Below the pieces are notes generated by a model that searched no databases, was not told the DNA's origin, and saw only the letters and a program-made list of their open reading frames with translations. A stretch of 8,201 nt of DNA from DATKZB01 sp035528235 (GTDB taxonomy: Bacteria; Planctomycetota; Phycisphaerae; FEN-1346). The stretch lies in contig DATKZB010000015.1 in the NCBI GenBank assembly GCA_035528235.1, positions 1 through 8,201 of the forward strand, in the 5' to 3' direction. The position numbers and the translations under genes are program-made. This document shows, in pieces, positions 1 to 6,664 of this stretch (position 1 is the first letter of the stretch; each line of letters starts with the position of its first letter).

Positions 1-1
1 A

Positions 2-916
2 AGTGACCCTTCCATCCTGGCCCGCAGCGCCCTCTTGCATGCCCGGGCGCTGGCGCGGCCGCCGCTGGGCGACCAGCGCGGGGCCCTCGGCGTGCTCGAC
101 GCAAGCGCGGCCGCGCTGGCGGGCGACGCCGCCGTGGCGGGCGCCGCCGCGTGGCTCCGCGTGGAAGTGCTTCTGGACCTGGGCCTTATCGAGGAGGCCT
201 CCAAGGCGCTCGACCGGGTGCCTGAGGGTTCCGACAAGACCTCGCCGCTGGCCCGCCTCCGCCTGGCCGAGGGCCTGGCCGCACGGTACGGCGGCATCGC
301 GCAGGCCGGGCGCGACGAAGTCCAGCGCCGGGTCCTGGGTCTGTGCGACGCCGCCCTGGCCCAGGCCGCGACCGACGAGGTCCTGTTCGTCGAGGCGTCG
401 CGCCGCGCCGCCCGCGCCATGCTCGACGTCCAGGCCTATGCCGCCGCCCGGCGGGTCCTCGACCAGTTGCTGGCGTCCGCGAAGGTCCGCGAGAATGGCC
501 GTCTGCTCGAGACGTGCTCGCTGCTGATGGCCGAGGCCTACCGGTGCGGCAGGCAACTCAACCAGGCGCTGGGCCTGCTGGAACAACTGGCCACCCGGTT
601 CCCCGAGTCGGTCGAGGTTCACATGGCCCTGGGCCGGTGCGAACTGGACGTTCGCCGCCCGGTCCGCGCGGTCGAGTCGTTCCGCAAGGCCCGCGGGCTG
701 TGCCGGCCGGGGACGCTCTCCTGGTGCCGGGCCACGCTCGCCCTGGCCGAGGGTCTCGCCGCGGGCAGCCACGACGCCGACGCGGCCGACGTCCTGCGGG
801 TGGCCGAGGCCCTGCACCCCGACTTCGGCGACCCCGAACTCCGAAGCCACCTGAAGCAGATGCGTCTCCAGGTCGAGAACCGCCTGCCGCGCGAGAAAGA
901 TCGCCAGCGCCCGTGA
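2..916 (+). CDS. TPR-repeat protein, C-terminal part (5' end outside window)
   Basis: The reading frame is open from the window edge, so the start lies upstream; the in-frame TTG at 35 is not a convincing start. About 304 residues are visible. The protein is alpha-helical and rich in Ala, Leu and Arg, with helix-turn-helix units typical of tetratricopeptide repeats. The clearest units are at visible residues about 171-201 (AEAYRCGRQLNQALGLLEQL), 204-234 (ALGRCELDVRRPVRAVESFR) and a weaker one at about 238-272. TPR arrays act as protein-binding scaffolds. No signal peptide or membrane segment is seen in the visible part. It ends 17 bases before the TolQ/ExbB gene on the same strand, so it is probably the upstream member of the same operon, perhaps an assembly or partner protein of the Exb complex; that role is inferred from position only. 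Confidence 0.8.
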   Translation, partial: SDPSILARSALLHARALARPPLGDQRGALGVLDASAAALAGDAAVAGAAAWLRVEVLLDLGLIEEASKALDRVPEGSDKTSPLARLRLAEGLAARYGGIAQAGRDEVQRRVLGLCDAALAQAATDEVLFVEASRRAARAMLDVQAYAAARRVLDQLLASAKVRENGRLLETCSLLMAEAYRCGRQLNQALGLLEQLATRFPESVEVHMALGRCELDVRRPVRAVESFRKARGLCRPGTLSWCRATLALAEGLAAGSHDADAADVLRVAEALHPDFGDPELRSHLKQMRLQVENRLPREKDRQRP

Positions 917-933
917 TAAAGGAAACACGCCCC

Positions 934-1779
934 ATGCCAAACCGAACGCCCATCCGCCCCTTGTGGCCGCTTGTTCTCGTGGCGCTGCTCGTGGCGGCCA
1001 CGATGGGCCTGGCCGCGACACCCGCGGAGCGCCCCGCCGCCCCGGCCGATGCCCCCTCGGCCTCCCCGGCCGCTGCCGGCCCCGCCGCCGCCAAGGAACC
1101 GGACGCCAAGCGAGTCAGCCTGCGCGACTTCATCGAGGCCGGCTCGTACGTGGGATACGTCATCATCTGGCTGAGTTTCGCCGGGCTGGCGCTGGTCATC
1201 GACGCCTTTCTGCGCATCCAGACGGGGAAACTCATCCCGCCCCGCCTGGCGACCGAACTGGTGCAACTGGCCCGGCAAGGCAAGTTCAGCGAGATGCAGA
1301 CCATGGCCGGGGCGTTCGACTGCATGCTCGCGCGAATCGTCAGCCACACCTTCGCCCAGGGACGCATGAGCCTGGACGCCGCACGCGAAGTCATGCAGGA
1401 GCAAGGCACCAAGGAGGTCACGCGCCTGTACCAGCGCGTGGGGCACATCGGTTTTATCGCCGCCATCGCCCCCATGCTGGGCCTGCTGGGGACGGTGACC
1501 GGCATGATCGGCTCGTTCAACGTGCTGGGCACGATCAAGGGCGCCGCCCGGCCGGACCAGTTGGCGGTGGGCGTCTCGGAGGCGCTCGTCACAACCTGCA
1601 TGGGGCTGGTGGTGGCGATCCCGCTCATGTTCTTCCACAACTACTTCCGCGACCGCGTGACGCGCATCGGCCAGGATGCCGCCGGCGTGTGCGACCGCCT
1701 GATGCGGACGATGGCCGAGGGCCAGGTCGCCCGTGACCATGCCCCCGTTGCACCGGACCCGATTCAGGGCGAATCATGA
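934..1779 (+). CDS. MotA/TolQ/ExbB family proton channel with N-terminal signal sequence
   Basis: This 281-residue inner-membrane protein belongs to the family that, with ExbD/TolR, uses the proton gradient to drive work across the periplasm. Residues 10-28 form a hydrophobic signal-like segment, followed by an Ala/Pro-rich linker (about 29-56). Three predicted membrane helices follow, at about 71-93, 170-193 and 213-237. The family hallmark is APMLGLLGTVTGMIGSF at 179-195, and the third helix is preceded by VGVSEALVTTCMGL. The cytoplasmic domain lies between helices 1 and 2 (about 95-168), as in ExbB. The ATG at 934 is chosen because AAAGGA at 918-923 sits 10 bases upstream and the signal sequence starts there; the longer upstream frame runs through the TPR gene. 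The stop overlaps the next start in ATGA, which suggests translational coupling. Whether it acts in a Ton-like, Tol-like or other role cannot be decided from this gene. Confidence 0.9.
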   Translation: MPNRTPIRPLWPLVLVALLVAATMGLAATPAERPAAPADAPSASPAAAGPAAAKEPDAKRVSLRDFIEAGSYVGYVIIWLSFAGLALVIDAFLRIQTGKLIPPRLATELVQLARQGKFSEMQTMAGAFDCMLARIVSHTFAQGRMSLDAAREVMQEQGTKEVTRLYQRVGHIGFIAAIAPMLGLLGTVTGMIGSFNVLGTIKGAARPDQLAVGVSEALVTTCMGLVVAIPLMFFHNYFRDRVTRIGQDAAGVCDRLMRTMAEGQVARDHAPVAPDPIQGES

Positions 1780-2222
1780 ACCCCCGCGAAGGTGCCATGC
1801 GTTTCGCGCCGTCCGTGCCGCAGGCCGCCCCCCGCCTCCAGGTGGCGCCGCTGGTGGACACCGTGTTCCTGCTCGTCTGCTTCTTCATGCTGACCAGCCA
1901 GTTGATCCAGACGCAGAAGGACCCCGAGGTCGACCTGCCCGTCATGATAAGCCCCGACGCCCGTCGCGAGATACCGGCCGAGGTCACGGTGAACCTGCGC
2001 CTCGACGGCGTGCTGACCGTCGACGGCCGCCGCGTACCGCTCGACGGTCTCGACGGCGTTCTGGCCGGCCACCTGGACCGGGGCCGCCGCGGGGGCGAGC
2101 CGGTGCGCGTGGTCATCCGGGCCGACCGCCGACAGCGGTTCGCCCGGCTCGACGAGGTCCTGGAGGTCTGCCGCAAGATCGGCTTGCGGGAGGTCATTTT
2201 CCGCGCGCGAGGAGAATCGTAG
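1776..2222 (+). CDS. ExbD/TolR family biopolymer transport protein (first copy)
   Basis: A 148-residue protein with the ExbD/TolR layout: a short cytoplasmic N-terminus, one membrane helix at about 25-45 (PLVDTVFLLVCFFMLTSQL) and a periplasmic domain. Asp28 in the helix matches the conserved proton-carrying aspartate of the family. The C-terminal part (about 110-143, VVIRADRRQRFARLDEVLEVC) fits the conserved ExbD fold. The start at 1776 overlaps the upstream stop in ATGA and has a weak AGGGCG upstream; an alternative ATG at 1797, with GAAGG only 4 bases before it, would remove seven residues. It should associate with the upstream ExbB-like channel. It is clearly different in sequence from the ExbD copy that follows, so the two may form a mixed dimer or serve different partners. 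Confidence 0.9.
   Translation: MNPREGAMRFAPSVPQAAPRLQVAPLVDTVFLLVCFFMLTSQLIQTQKDPEVDLPVMISPDARREIPAEVTVNLRLDGVLTVDGRRVPLDGLDGVLAGHLDRGRRGGEPVRVVIRADRRQRFARLDEVLEVCRKIGLREVIFRARGES
2210..2214 (+). promoter_or_regulatory. Ribosome binding site deciding a GTG start
   Basis: AGGAG lies 10 bases before the GTG at 2225, inside the last codons of the first ExbD gene. It supports GTG as the start of the second ExbD, whose open frame otherwise extends far upstream through the first ExbD gene. Confidence 0.6.
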
Positions 2223-2224
2223 CC

Positions 2225-2680
2225 GTGCAATTCGCCCACCAGCCGCTCGAAGACGCCGAGGACCTCTTGAAGGCCCCCGCCATGGTCGACGTGGTCTTCA
2301 TCCTGCTGGCGTTCTTCATCATGGCCACGCAGTTCCTCTTGCCGGAGCGCGACTTCCCCGTAGGCTACCGCGAGGTCAGCGCCGGCGGCGGGGCCGTCCG
2401 CGAAGACTTCCCGCCCGTCATCCAGATCCAACTGAGGCCGACCGCGACGGGCGTCGCCATCACCATCGGCCAGGCCCGTCTGCCCGACGACGGGTACGAC
2501 GCCATCCGGGTGAAACTGGCCGAGATCAACATGCCGGCCATCGGCGTCCTGATCCTGGCCGAGCCGTCGCTGAGCGTCGACCAGGTGGCCCGCGCCCTCG
2601 ATGCCGCGCTGGCCAGCCCCATGAAGAAGGTGTCGGTCGCGCGGCTGGCCGTCGGCCCGCCGGCGGAGGCCCCGTCGTGA
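2225..2680 (+). CDS. ExbD/TolR family biopolymer transport protein (second copy)
   Basis: A 151-residue ExbD/TolR-like protein starting with GTG, two bases after the stop of the first copy. One membrane helix at about 19-40 contains MVDVVFILLAFFIMATQFLL, and Asp22 matches the family's conserved aspartate. The periplasmic part includes a beta-like stretch (VIQIQLRPTATGVAIT, about 65-80) and an amphipathic stretch (SVDQVARALDAAL, 117-129) before the C-terminus. Compared with the first copy it has a Gly-rich insertion after the helix (SAGGGA, 52-57), and outside the helix similarity is low by eye. ExbB and TolQ complexes use two ExbD/TolR chains, so tandem genes suggest a heterodimer; this is inference. 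The frame continues upstream through the first copy, but that part has no ExbD character and the local ribosome binding site fixes the start. Confidence 0.88.
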   Translation: MQFAHQPLEDAEDLLKAPAMVDVVFILLAFFIMATQFLLPERDFPVGYREVSAGGGAVREDFPPVIQIQLRPTATGVAITIGQARLPDDGYDAIRVKLAEINMPAIGVLILAEPSLSVDQVARALDAALASPMKKVSVARLAVGPPAEAPS

Positions 2681-2726
2681 CGCCGCGCGGCCAGAGGTTC
2701 GCCCGGTCGAGAGAGGGAACGCCCCC

Positions 2727-3854
2727 ATGAGTCTTCGCGGGTGGCTGAGAGAACTCAAGGAGTCGGCCCCCTCGTGGGGCGTCTCGCTCATCGTGCACGT
2801 GCTGCTGATCGTGGCCGCCGGCATGGTGACGTGGGTCGTCGTGCGGATTCAGGCCGACGAGCAGACCCTCGTGCTGCGCGCCGTCGCCGCCGGCGCCGAC
2901 GAGGTCGGCACCGCCCCGGAGGCCGGCGGCGGGGGCACGACCGCCATGGTCGAGGCTGCCCAGGCGTCGCGCCCGGCGACCGTCATCCTGCCCACGGCCC
3001 CGGCCGCCACCGACCTCGAAAAGGTCCTGGCCAGGCCGCCCATGCCCGAGGCCACCGCCTTTCTGACCGACACCGCCGACCCCGCCAGCGACCTGGCCCG
3101 GGCCCTGGCGGCGTCGCCCACCGCCGTGGCCGCGCCGGGCGGGCGCGTGGGCGTCGGCCTGCTCGACGGCACCAGCGCCGGTTTCGGCCAGCACATCGGT
3201 CAACTGCGCGGCACGGGTCTCGACATCGTGCTGGTGCTCGACGCCACCGACAGCATGGCACCCTACATCGAGCAGGCCAAGTTGCGGCTGCACCAGATTC
3301 TGGACGTGGTGACGGGTCTGGTGCCCAGCGCCCGGTTCGGCATGGTGACCTACAAGGATTACGGCGACGACTACGGTCCCGGGGCCGTCAAGTGGGTCCG
3401 CGTCTCGGACAACGTGACCCCGGTCCGCGAGTTCATCGACGCCACGACGGCGGGCGGCGGGGCCGACATCCCCGAACCCATCCACGAGGGCATCCGCGCC
3501 GCCACCAGCGACGACCGGATGGGATGGAACCGCCGCCGACGCCGCGTCGTCATTCTCGTCGGCGACTCGCCCTGCCACCCCTCCGGACGCAAGGAGGCCT
3601 TCGCCCTGGCCGCCGCCTTCGCCAAGACCGGCGGAACCATCAACGTCATCGACGTCGGCGGCACCGGCGCCAAGGCCATCCGGCGGACCACCCTCCAGCC
3701 CGACCTGGCCCGCGTTGCCAAGGACGGCGGCGGCGAGGCCTTTCTGCTGACCGACACCGACGCCTTCTGGCGATACCTCATCGTCTCGGTCTTCGGACAG
3801 CGGTTCGAACAGGACGTCGGCATCATCATCAAGAAACTCGTCCGAGAGGAATGA
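2727..3854 (+). CDS. Membrane-anchored vWA-domain protein
   Basis: A 375-residue protein with a short cytoplasmic N-terminus, one predicted membrane helix at about 16-39 (SWGVSLIVHVLLIVAAGMVT) and an Ala/Thr/Pro/Gly-rich linker to about 160. A von Willebrand factor A domain follows at about 163-355. The metal site is DATDS (Asp172, Thr174, Ser176), a DxTxS form of the usual DxSxS. Other landmarks are VTYKDYGD (207-214), GGGADIPEP (243-251) and VVILVGDSP (274-282, Asp280). The DxTxS, YKD and GG-D-PE combination resembles, from memory, the subgroup that includes the vWA domains of alpha-kinase-linked proteins. vWA domains bind partner proteins through a metal ion. The topology, with an N-terminal anchor next to ExbB/ExbD genes, is like TonB or TolA, so it may be the driven partner, but there is no TonB C-terminal domain. 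AGAGGGA at 2712-2718 supports the ATG. Confidence 0.88.
   Translation: MSLRGWLRELKESAPSWGVSLIVHVLLIVAAGMVTWVVVRIQADEQTLVLRAVAAGADEVGTAPEAGGGGTTAMVEAAQASRPATVILPTAPAATDLEKVLARPPMPEATAFLTDTADPASDLARALAASPTAVAAPGGRVGVGLLDGTSAGFGQHIGQLRGTGLDIVLVLDATDSMAPYIEQAKLRLHQILDVVTGLVPSARFGMVTYKDYGDDYGPGAVKWVRVSDNVTPVREFIDATTAGGGADIPEPIHEGIRAATSDDRMGWNRRRRRVVILVGDSPCHPSGRKEAFALAAAFAKTGGTINVIDVGGTGAKAIRRTTLQPDLARVAKDGGGEAFLLTDTDAFWRYLIVSVFGQRFEQDVGIIIKKLVREE
3844..3850 (+). promoter_or_regulatory. Ribosome binding site of the solute-binding protein gene
   Basis: GAGAGGA lies 8 bases before the ATG at 3859 and inside the final codons of the vWA gene. This strong site, with only 4 bases between the genes, ties translation of the ABC importer to the Exb/vWA genes and leaves no room for a separate promoter in the gap itself. 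Confidence 0.65.
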
Positions 3855-3858
3855 CCGC

Positions 3859-4899
3859 ATGACCCGACTCCCGTCGCCGGTCTTCCGGCTTGCAGCCTTC
3901 GCGGGCGCCGTCCTCGTCGCGGCGCTGGGCGGATGCACGGGCCCCGGGGGCGAACCGCCGGAGGTGGTCGTCTACACGGCACTCGACCAGATTCACTCCG
4001 AGCCGATCCTGCTGGCGTTCGAGCGGCAAACCGGCATCCGGGTCAAACCCGTCTACGATACCGAGGACGCCAAGACGACGGGCCTCGCGAACCGCCTCAT
4101 CGCCCGCCGCCAGCGGCCCGACTGCGACGTCCACTGGAACAACGAGATCGTCCAGACCGTCCGCCTGGCCGAGATGGGCCTCCTGGCCGAGTACGTCAGC
4201 CCGGCGGCCGCGCGCATTCCCGAGCGGTTCCGCGACCCGCGCGGCCGCTGGACCGGGTTCGCCGCACGCATGCGCGTCGTCCTGGTCAACACGCGGCTCG
4301 TCGGGGCCGACGACCTGCCGTCGAGCCTGTCGGACTTCGCCGACCCGAAATGGCGCGGCCAGACGGCGATGGCCCGGCCCTTCTTCGGCACCACGCTCAC
4401 GCACGCGGCCGTTCTGCACCAGCGATGGGGCGGCGAGCGGCTGGCCGAGTTCCTGCGGGACCTGCGGGCCAACGAGACGGCCCTCTGCCCCGGCAACGCC
4501 ACCGTGCGCGACCTCGTGGCCGACGGCCGCCGCGCCTTCGGTCTGACCGACACCGACGACGCCTGGGCCGCCGTCCGGGCCGGCAAACCCGTCCGCGTCG
4601 TGGTGCCCGACGCCGCCGACGGCGCCGTCCTCATCCCGAACACCGTGGCCCTGGTGGCCGGGTGCCCGCACCCCGACGAGGGCAAGCGGCTCATCGACTA
4701 CCTGCTCTCGCGCGAGGTCGAGCAGCGCCTGGCCCGCGGCGCCGGCGCCCAGGTGCCGCTGGGCACCGACCTGGCCGACGAGAAGACGCCGTGGGACGAC
4801 CTGCGGACCGGCCCGACGATGGACGTCGACTGGGTCCGCGCCGCCGCCGCCATCCCCGACGTCGTGACCCTGTGCCGGGAAGCCGGCATGGACCAGTAG
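3859..4899 (+). CDS. ABC transporter solute-binding lipoprotein, iron(III)/thiamine/phosphonate type
   Basis: A 346-residue protein with a lipoprotein signal peptide: a hydrophobic stretch at about 9-22 and a lipobox ALGGC with Cys26. The mature protein begins VVVYTALDQ (36-44), the typical first strand of the family that includes FbpA and AfuA. Other family-like stretches are GFAARMRVVLVNT (133-145), DFADPKWRGQTAMARPFFGTT (159-179), LTDTDDAW (229-236) and LIPNTVALVAGCPHPDEGKRLIDYLLS (258-284). It should capture a small solute in the periplasm and deliver it to the permease encoded next. Only four tyrosines are in the mature part (39, 66, 112, 281) and none are adjacent, so the paired tyrosine that binds iron in FbpA-like proteins is missing and the substrate is uncertain. 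A 139-base gap with palindromic repeats follows. Confidence 0.88.
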   Translation: MTRLPSPVFRLAAFAGAVLVAALGGCTGPGGEPPEVVVYTALDQIHSEPILLAFERQTGIRVKPVYDTEDAKTTGLANRLIARRQRPDCDVHWNNEIVQTVRLAEMGLLAEYVSPAAARIPERFRDPRGRWTGFAARMRVVLVNTRLVGADDLPSSLSDFADPKWRGQTAMARPFFGTTLTHAAVLHQRWGGERLAEFLRDLRANETALCPGNATVRDLVADGRRAFGLTDTDDAWAAVRAGKPVRVVVPDAADGAVLIPNTVALVAGCPHPDEGKRLIDYLLSREVEQRLARGAGAQVPLGTDLADEKTPWDDLRTGPTMDVDWVRAAAAIPDVVTLCREAGMDQ

Positions 4900-4917
4900 G
4901 TGCGATAACGCCACTTC

Positions 4918-4945
4918 GCGCGGTGGGACCCCGTACCCGCCGCGC
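4918..4945 (+). repeat. Palindromic repeat, copy 1 (inverted core)
   Basis: A 28-base imperfect palindrome. The stem pairs 4918-4927 with 4936-4945 (one U-G pair in plus-strand RNA) around an 8-base loop. Read in reverse complement it matches copy 2 with two differences, yet its outer flanks (AACGCC at 4907, CTCGTG at 4951) match those of copy 2 in direct orientation. It lies in the gap between the binding-protein and permease genes, 19 bases after the stop. Confidence 0.8.
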
Positions 4946-4980
4946 GATGCCTCGTGGCGCGGTCGAGAACGCCGTTTCTT

Positions 4981-5008
4981 GCGCGGTGGGTACGGGGACC
5001 CACCGCGC
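4981..5008 (+). repeat. Palindromic repeat, copy 2
   Basis: A perfect palindrome with 11-base arms around the 6-base loop ACGGGG; the stem extends to 13 pairs (4979-4991 with 4998-5010). The 28 bases are identical to those at 7740-7767. It ends 30 bases before the permease start, so it forms a strong hairpin in the mRNA without covering the putative ribosome binding site AGTAGG (5024-5029). Apart from this repeat and copy 1, nothing else is seen in the gap 4900-5038. Confidence 0.85.
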
Positions 5009-5038
5009 AAAGGCTCGTGTAAAAGTAGGCACGCAACG

Positions 5039-6664
5039 ATGCGGACCACTGCGGCTCAATCGATCGCCTTGCCCCGGACCCGCGTGCCGCTTGCGGGCTG
5101 GGCGGCCGAGGGCGTCGCCCTTCTGGCCTTGCTGCCGCTCGCCACGGCCCTCGCCTCCAGCCTGGCGGCGTCGGGCGCCGAGAGCGGCTACGCCGCCTGG
5201 TGGGGCACGCCGCGCGGATGGCTGGCCCTGGCACGGACGGCGTACCTGGCCGCCATGGCCGCGACGTGTGCCACGGTCCTGGCGTGGACGCTCGTGGCCG
5301 CAGCCGCGCGGCTGCCGCGACGGTGGGCCGACGCCTCGGCGTACCTCGCGTGTCTGCCACTGCTGGTCCCCTCGTCGCTGATGGCGACCGCCTGGACCGT
5401 CGCCCTGGGCCGCGAGGGGCCGCTGGCGCAAGGTCTGGCGGCGCTGGTGGGCGGCGAGGTCCGCCTGCCGGTCGACTCGTTCGGCACGGCGGCCGTGGTG
5501 ATGGCCTTGCGGTACTTCGGCCTCGCGGTGTTGGTGTTGACATACGCGTGGCGTCGGCTGGAGGCCGACTGGCCCGCGCGGCAAGTGTTTCGCATTCCGC
5601 GCGGCGCGGCCCTTGTGCACCTGGTCGTTCGGCCGGCGATTCGGCCGACGGCCGCCGCGTGGCTGCTCGTGGCCCTCTTCGCCATGAACGACCACATCAT
5701 CCCCGGCATGTTTCTCATCAGCACGTACGGCACGCAGGTGCTCATCCAGTACTCGGCGCTGCTCGACCCGAACGGCGCGGCCGCGCTGGCCGCACCGATG
5801 GCCGCCGTGGGCGCCGCCGCGGTCGCCGTCGTCCTGTGGGAAGGAAAGCGGACCTGGGCGGACCTGGATCGCCCCGCGCCGGCGCGTCGGCCGCCGCCCG
5901 GGCGATGGGGGCGGGTGCTGGGCGCCGGCGTGGCCGCGGGCGTCCTCGCCCTGGCCCTGGCCGTGCCCGTGGGCGTGCTGGCGCACAAGGCGGGGTCGTG
6001 GCAGGCGATGGGCGAGGCCCTATTGTCGGCACGCCGGCAGGCTTGGCAGACGCTGGTGCTGGCCTCGGCGGCCGGCGCGCTGTGCATGGCCGGGGCCGGC
6101 CTGCTGGCCGCGCGGTGGGCCGGGGCGTGGCGACGCGGTGCGCCGACGGCGGTCCCGCTCGTCCTCCTGAACCTGACCGTACCGCCGTCGCTCCTGGCCA
6201 TCGGGATGATCCGGCTCGCTCAGACGCCGGCGCTGGCGGCCGTCCGCGACACGGCCTGGCCGCTGGTCGTCGGCTACGCCCTGCGGTTCATGCCCGTGGC
6301 CACGCTGGCGCTGTACGCGCTGTGGCGGCGGGAGGCGGTCGAGCCGCTGGCGGCCGCGCGGGTCCACGGCCTTTCGCCGTGGCGGACGATGCGGCACGTG
6401 CTCTGGCCGCGGCACCGGCTGACGCTGGTGGCGGCGGGACTGCTGGGCGCCTTGCTGGCCGCGACCGAACTGGAGATGTCGGTCCTCCTCGTGCCGCCGG
6501 GCGCCGGAACCTTGGGCGTGCGGCTCTACACGCTCATCCACACGGCGCCGGAATCGATGACCAGCGCGCTGGCCCTCGACATCCTGCTGCTGGCCGGGCC
6601 CGCGATTATCCTGTTAGGATGGCTCCTGTCGCTCGTTCGCCGCAAGACGGCCGAGGACGGATGA
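5039..6664 (+). CDS. ABC transporter permease, fused double-length, FbpB/ThiP type
   Basis: A 541-residue, very hydrophobic inner-membrane protein with roughly twelve predicted helices in two similar halves, as in the fused permeases of iron(III) and thiamine importers. Each half carries an EAA-like loop that contacts the ATPase. The first is at about 175-203 (LEADWPARQVFRIPRGAALV, then VVRPAIRP) and is degenerate; the second, at 435-457 (EPLAAARVHGLSPWRTMRHV), is closer to consensus with its central Gly444. A polar linker at about 268-292 (rich in Arg and Pro) joins the halves. The ATG at 5039 is chosen because AGTAGG (5024-5029) precedes it by 9 bases and the longer frame upstream translates the palindromic repeat. 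The stop overlaps the ATPase start. It should form the channel for the substrate delivered by the upstream lipoprotein; the substrate is not evident. Confidence 0.9.
   Translation: MRTTAAQSIALPRTRVPLAGWAAEGVALLALLPLATALASSLAASGAESGYAAWWGTPRGWLALARTAYLAAMAATCATVLAWTLVAAAARLPRRWADASAYLACLPLLVPSSLMATAWTVALGREGPLAQGLAALVGGEVRLPVDSFGTAAVVMALRYFGLAVLVLTYAWRRLEADWPARQVFRIPRGAALVHLVVRPAIRPTAAAWLLVALFAMNDHIIPGMFLISTYGTQVLIQYSALLDPNGAAALAAPMAAVGAAAVAVVLWEGKRTWADLDRPAPARRPPPGRWGRVLGAGVAAGVLALALAVPVGVLAHKAGSWQAMGEALLSARRQAWQTLVLASAAGALCMAGAGLLAARWAGAWRRGAPTAVPLVLLNLTVPPSLLAIGMIRLAQTPALAAVRDTAWPLVVGYALRFMPVATLALYALWRREAVEPLAAARVHGLSPWRTMRHVLWPRHRLTLVAAGLLGALLAATELEMSVLLVPPGAGTLGVRLYTLIHTAPESMTSALALDILLLAGPAIILLGWLLSLVRRKTAEDG
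6653..6657 (+). promoter_or_regulatory. Ribosome binding site deciding the ATPase start
   Basis: GAGGA lies 3 bases before the ATG at 6661 and 6 bases before the ATG at 6664. The spacing favours 6664, which overlaps the permease stop (6662-6664) by one base. Either choice gives coupled translation. Confidence 0.5.

Noticed and set aside
558..1740. Minus-strand frames opposite the TPR and ExbB genes
   Set aside because: They cover recognised plus-strand genes, have no ribosome binding site that I can see, and their translations are compositionally skewed.
3748..4558. A 16-base identity between the vWA gene (3748-3763) and the binding-protein gene (4543-4558), both coding LTDTD
   Set aside because: Short, made of preferred codons for the same residues and without flanking similarity; most likely coincidence.
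4907..5019. Possible CRISPR array in the gap after the binding-protein gene
   Set aside because: Only two repeat units, with an inverted core and similar sequence in the spacer flanks; no cas genes in the window.
4900..5038. Possible riboswitch or tRNA before the permease gene
   Set aside because: No cloverleaf or recognisable riboswitch core could be found; the structure is explained by the palindromic repeats.
2526..5049. Long open frames on the minus strand opposite the vWA and binding-protein genes (up to about 470 codons)
   Set aside because: They are by-products of GC-rich codons on the coding strand. Their translations are low-complexity Gly/Arg/Ala/His sequences with no domain signature, and the plus-strand genes have clear motifs throughout.
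3933..5381. Alternative plus-strand frame of 482 codons across the binding-protein gene and into the permease
   Set aside because: Arg/Pro-rich shadow frame that crosses the repeat region and overlaps two well-supported genes in other frames.
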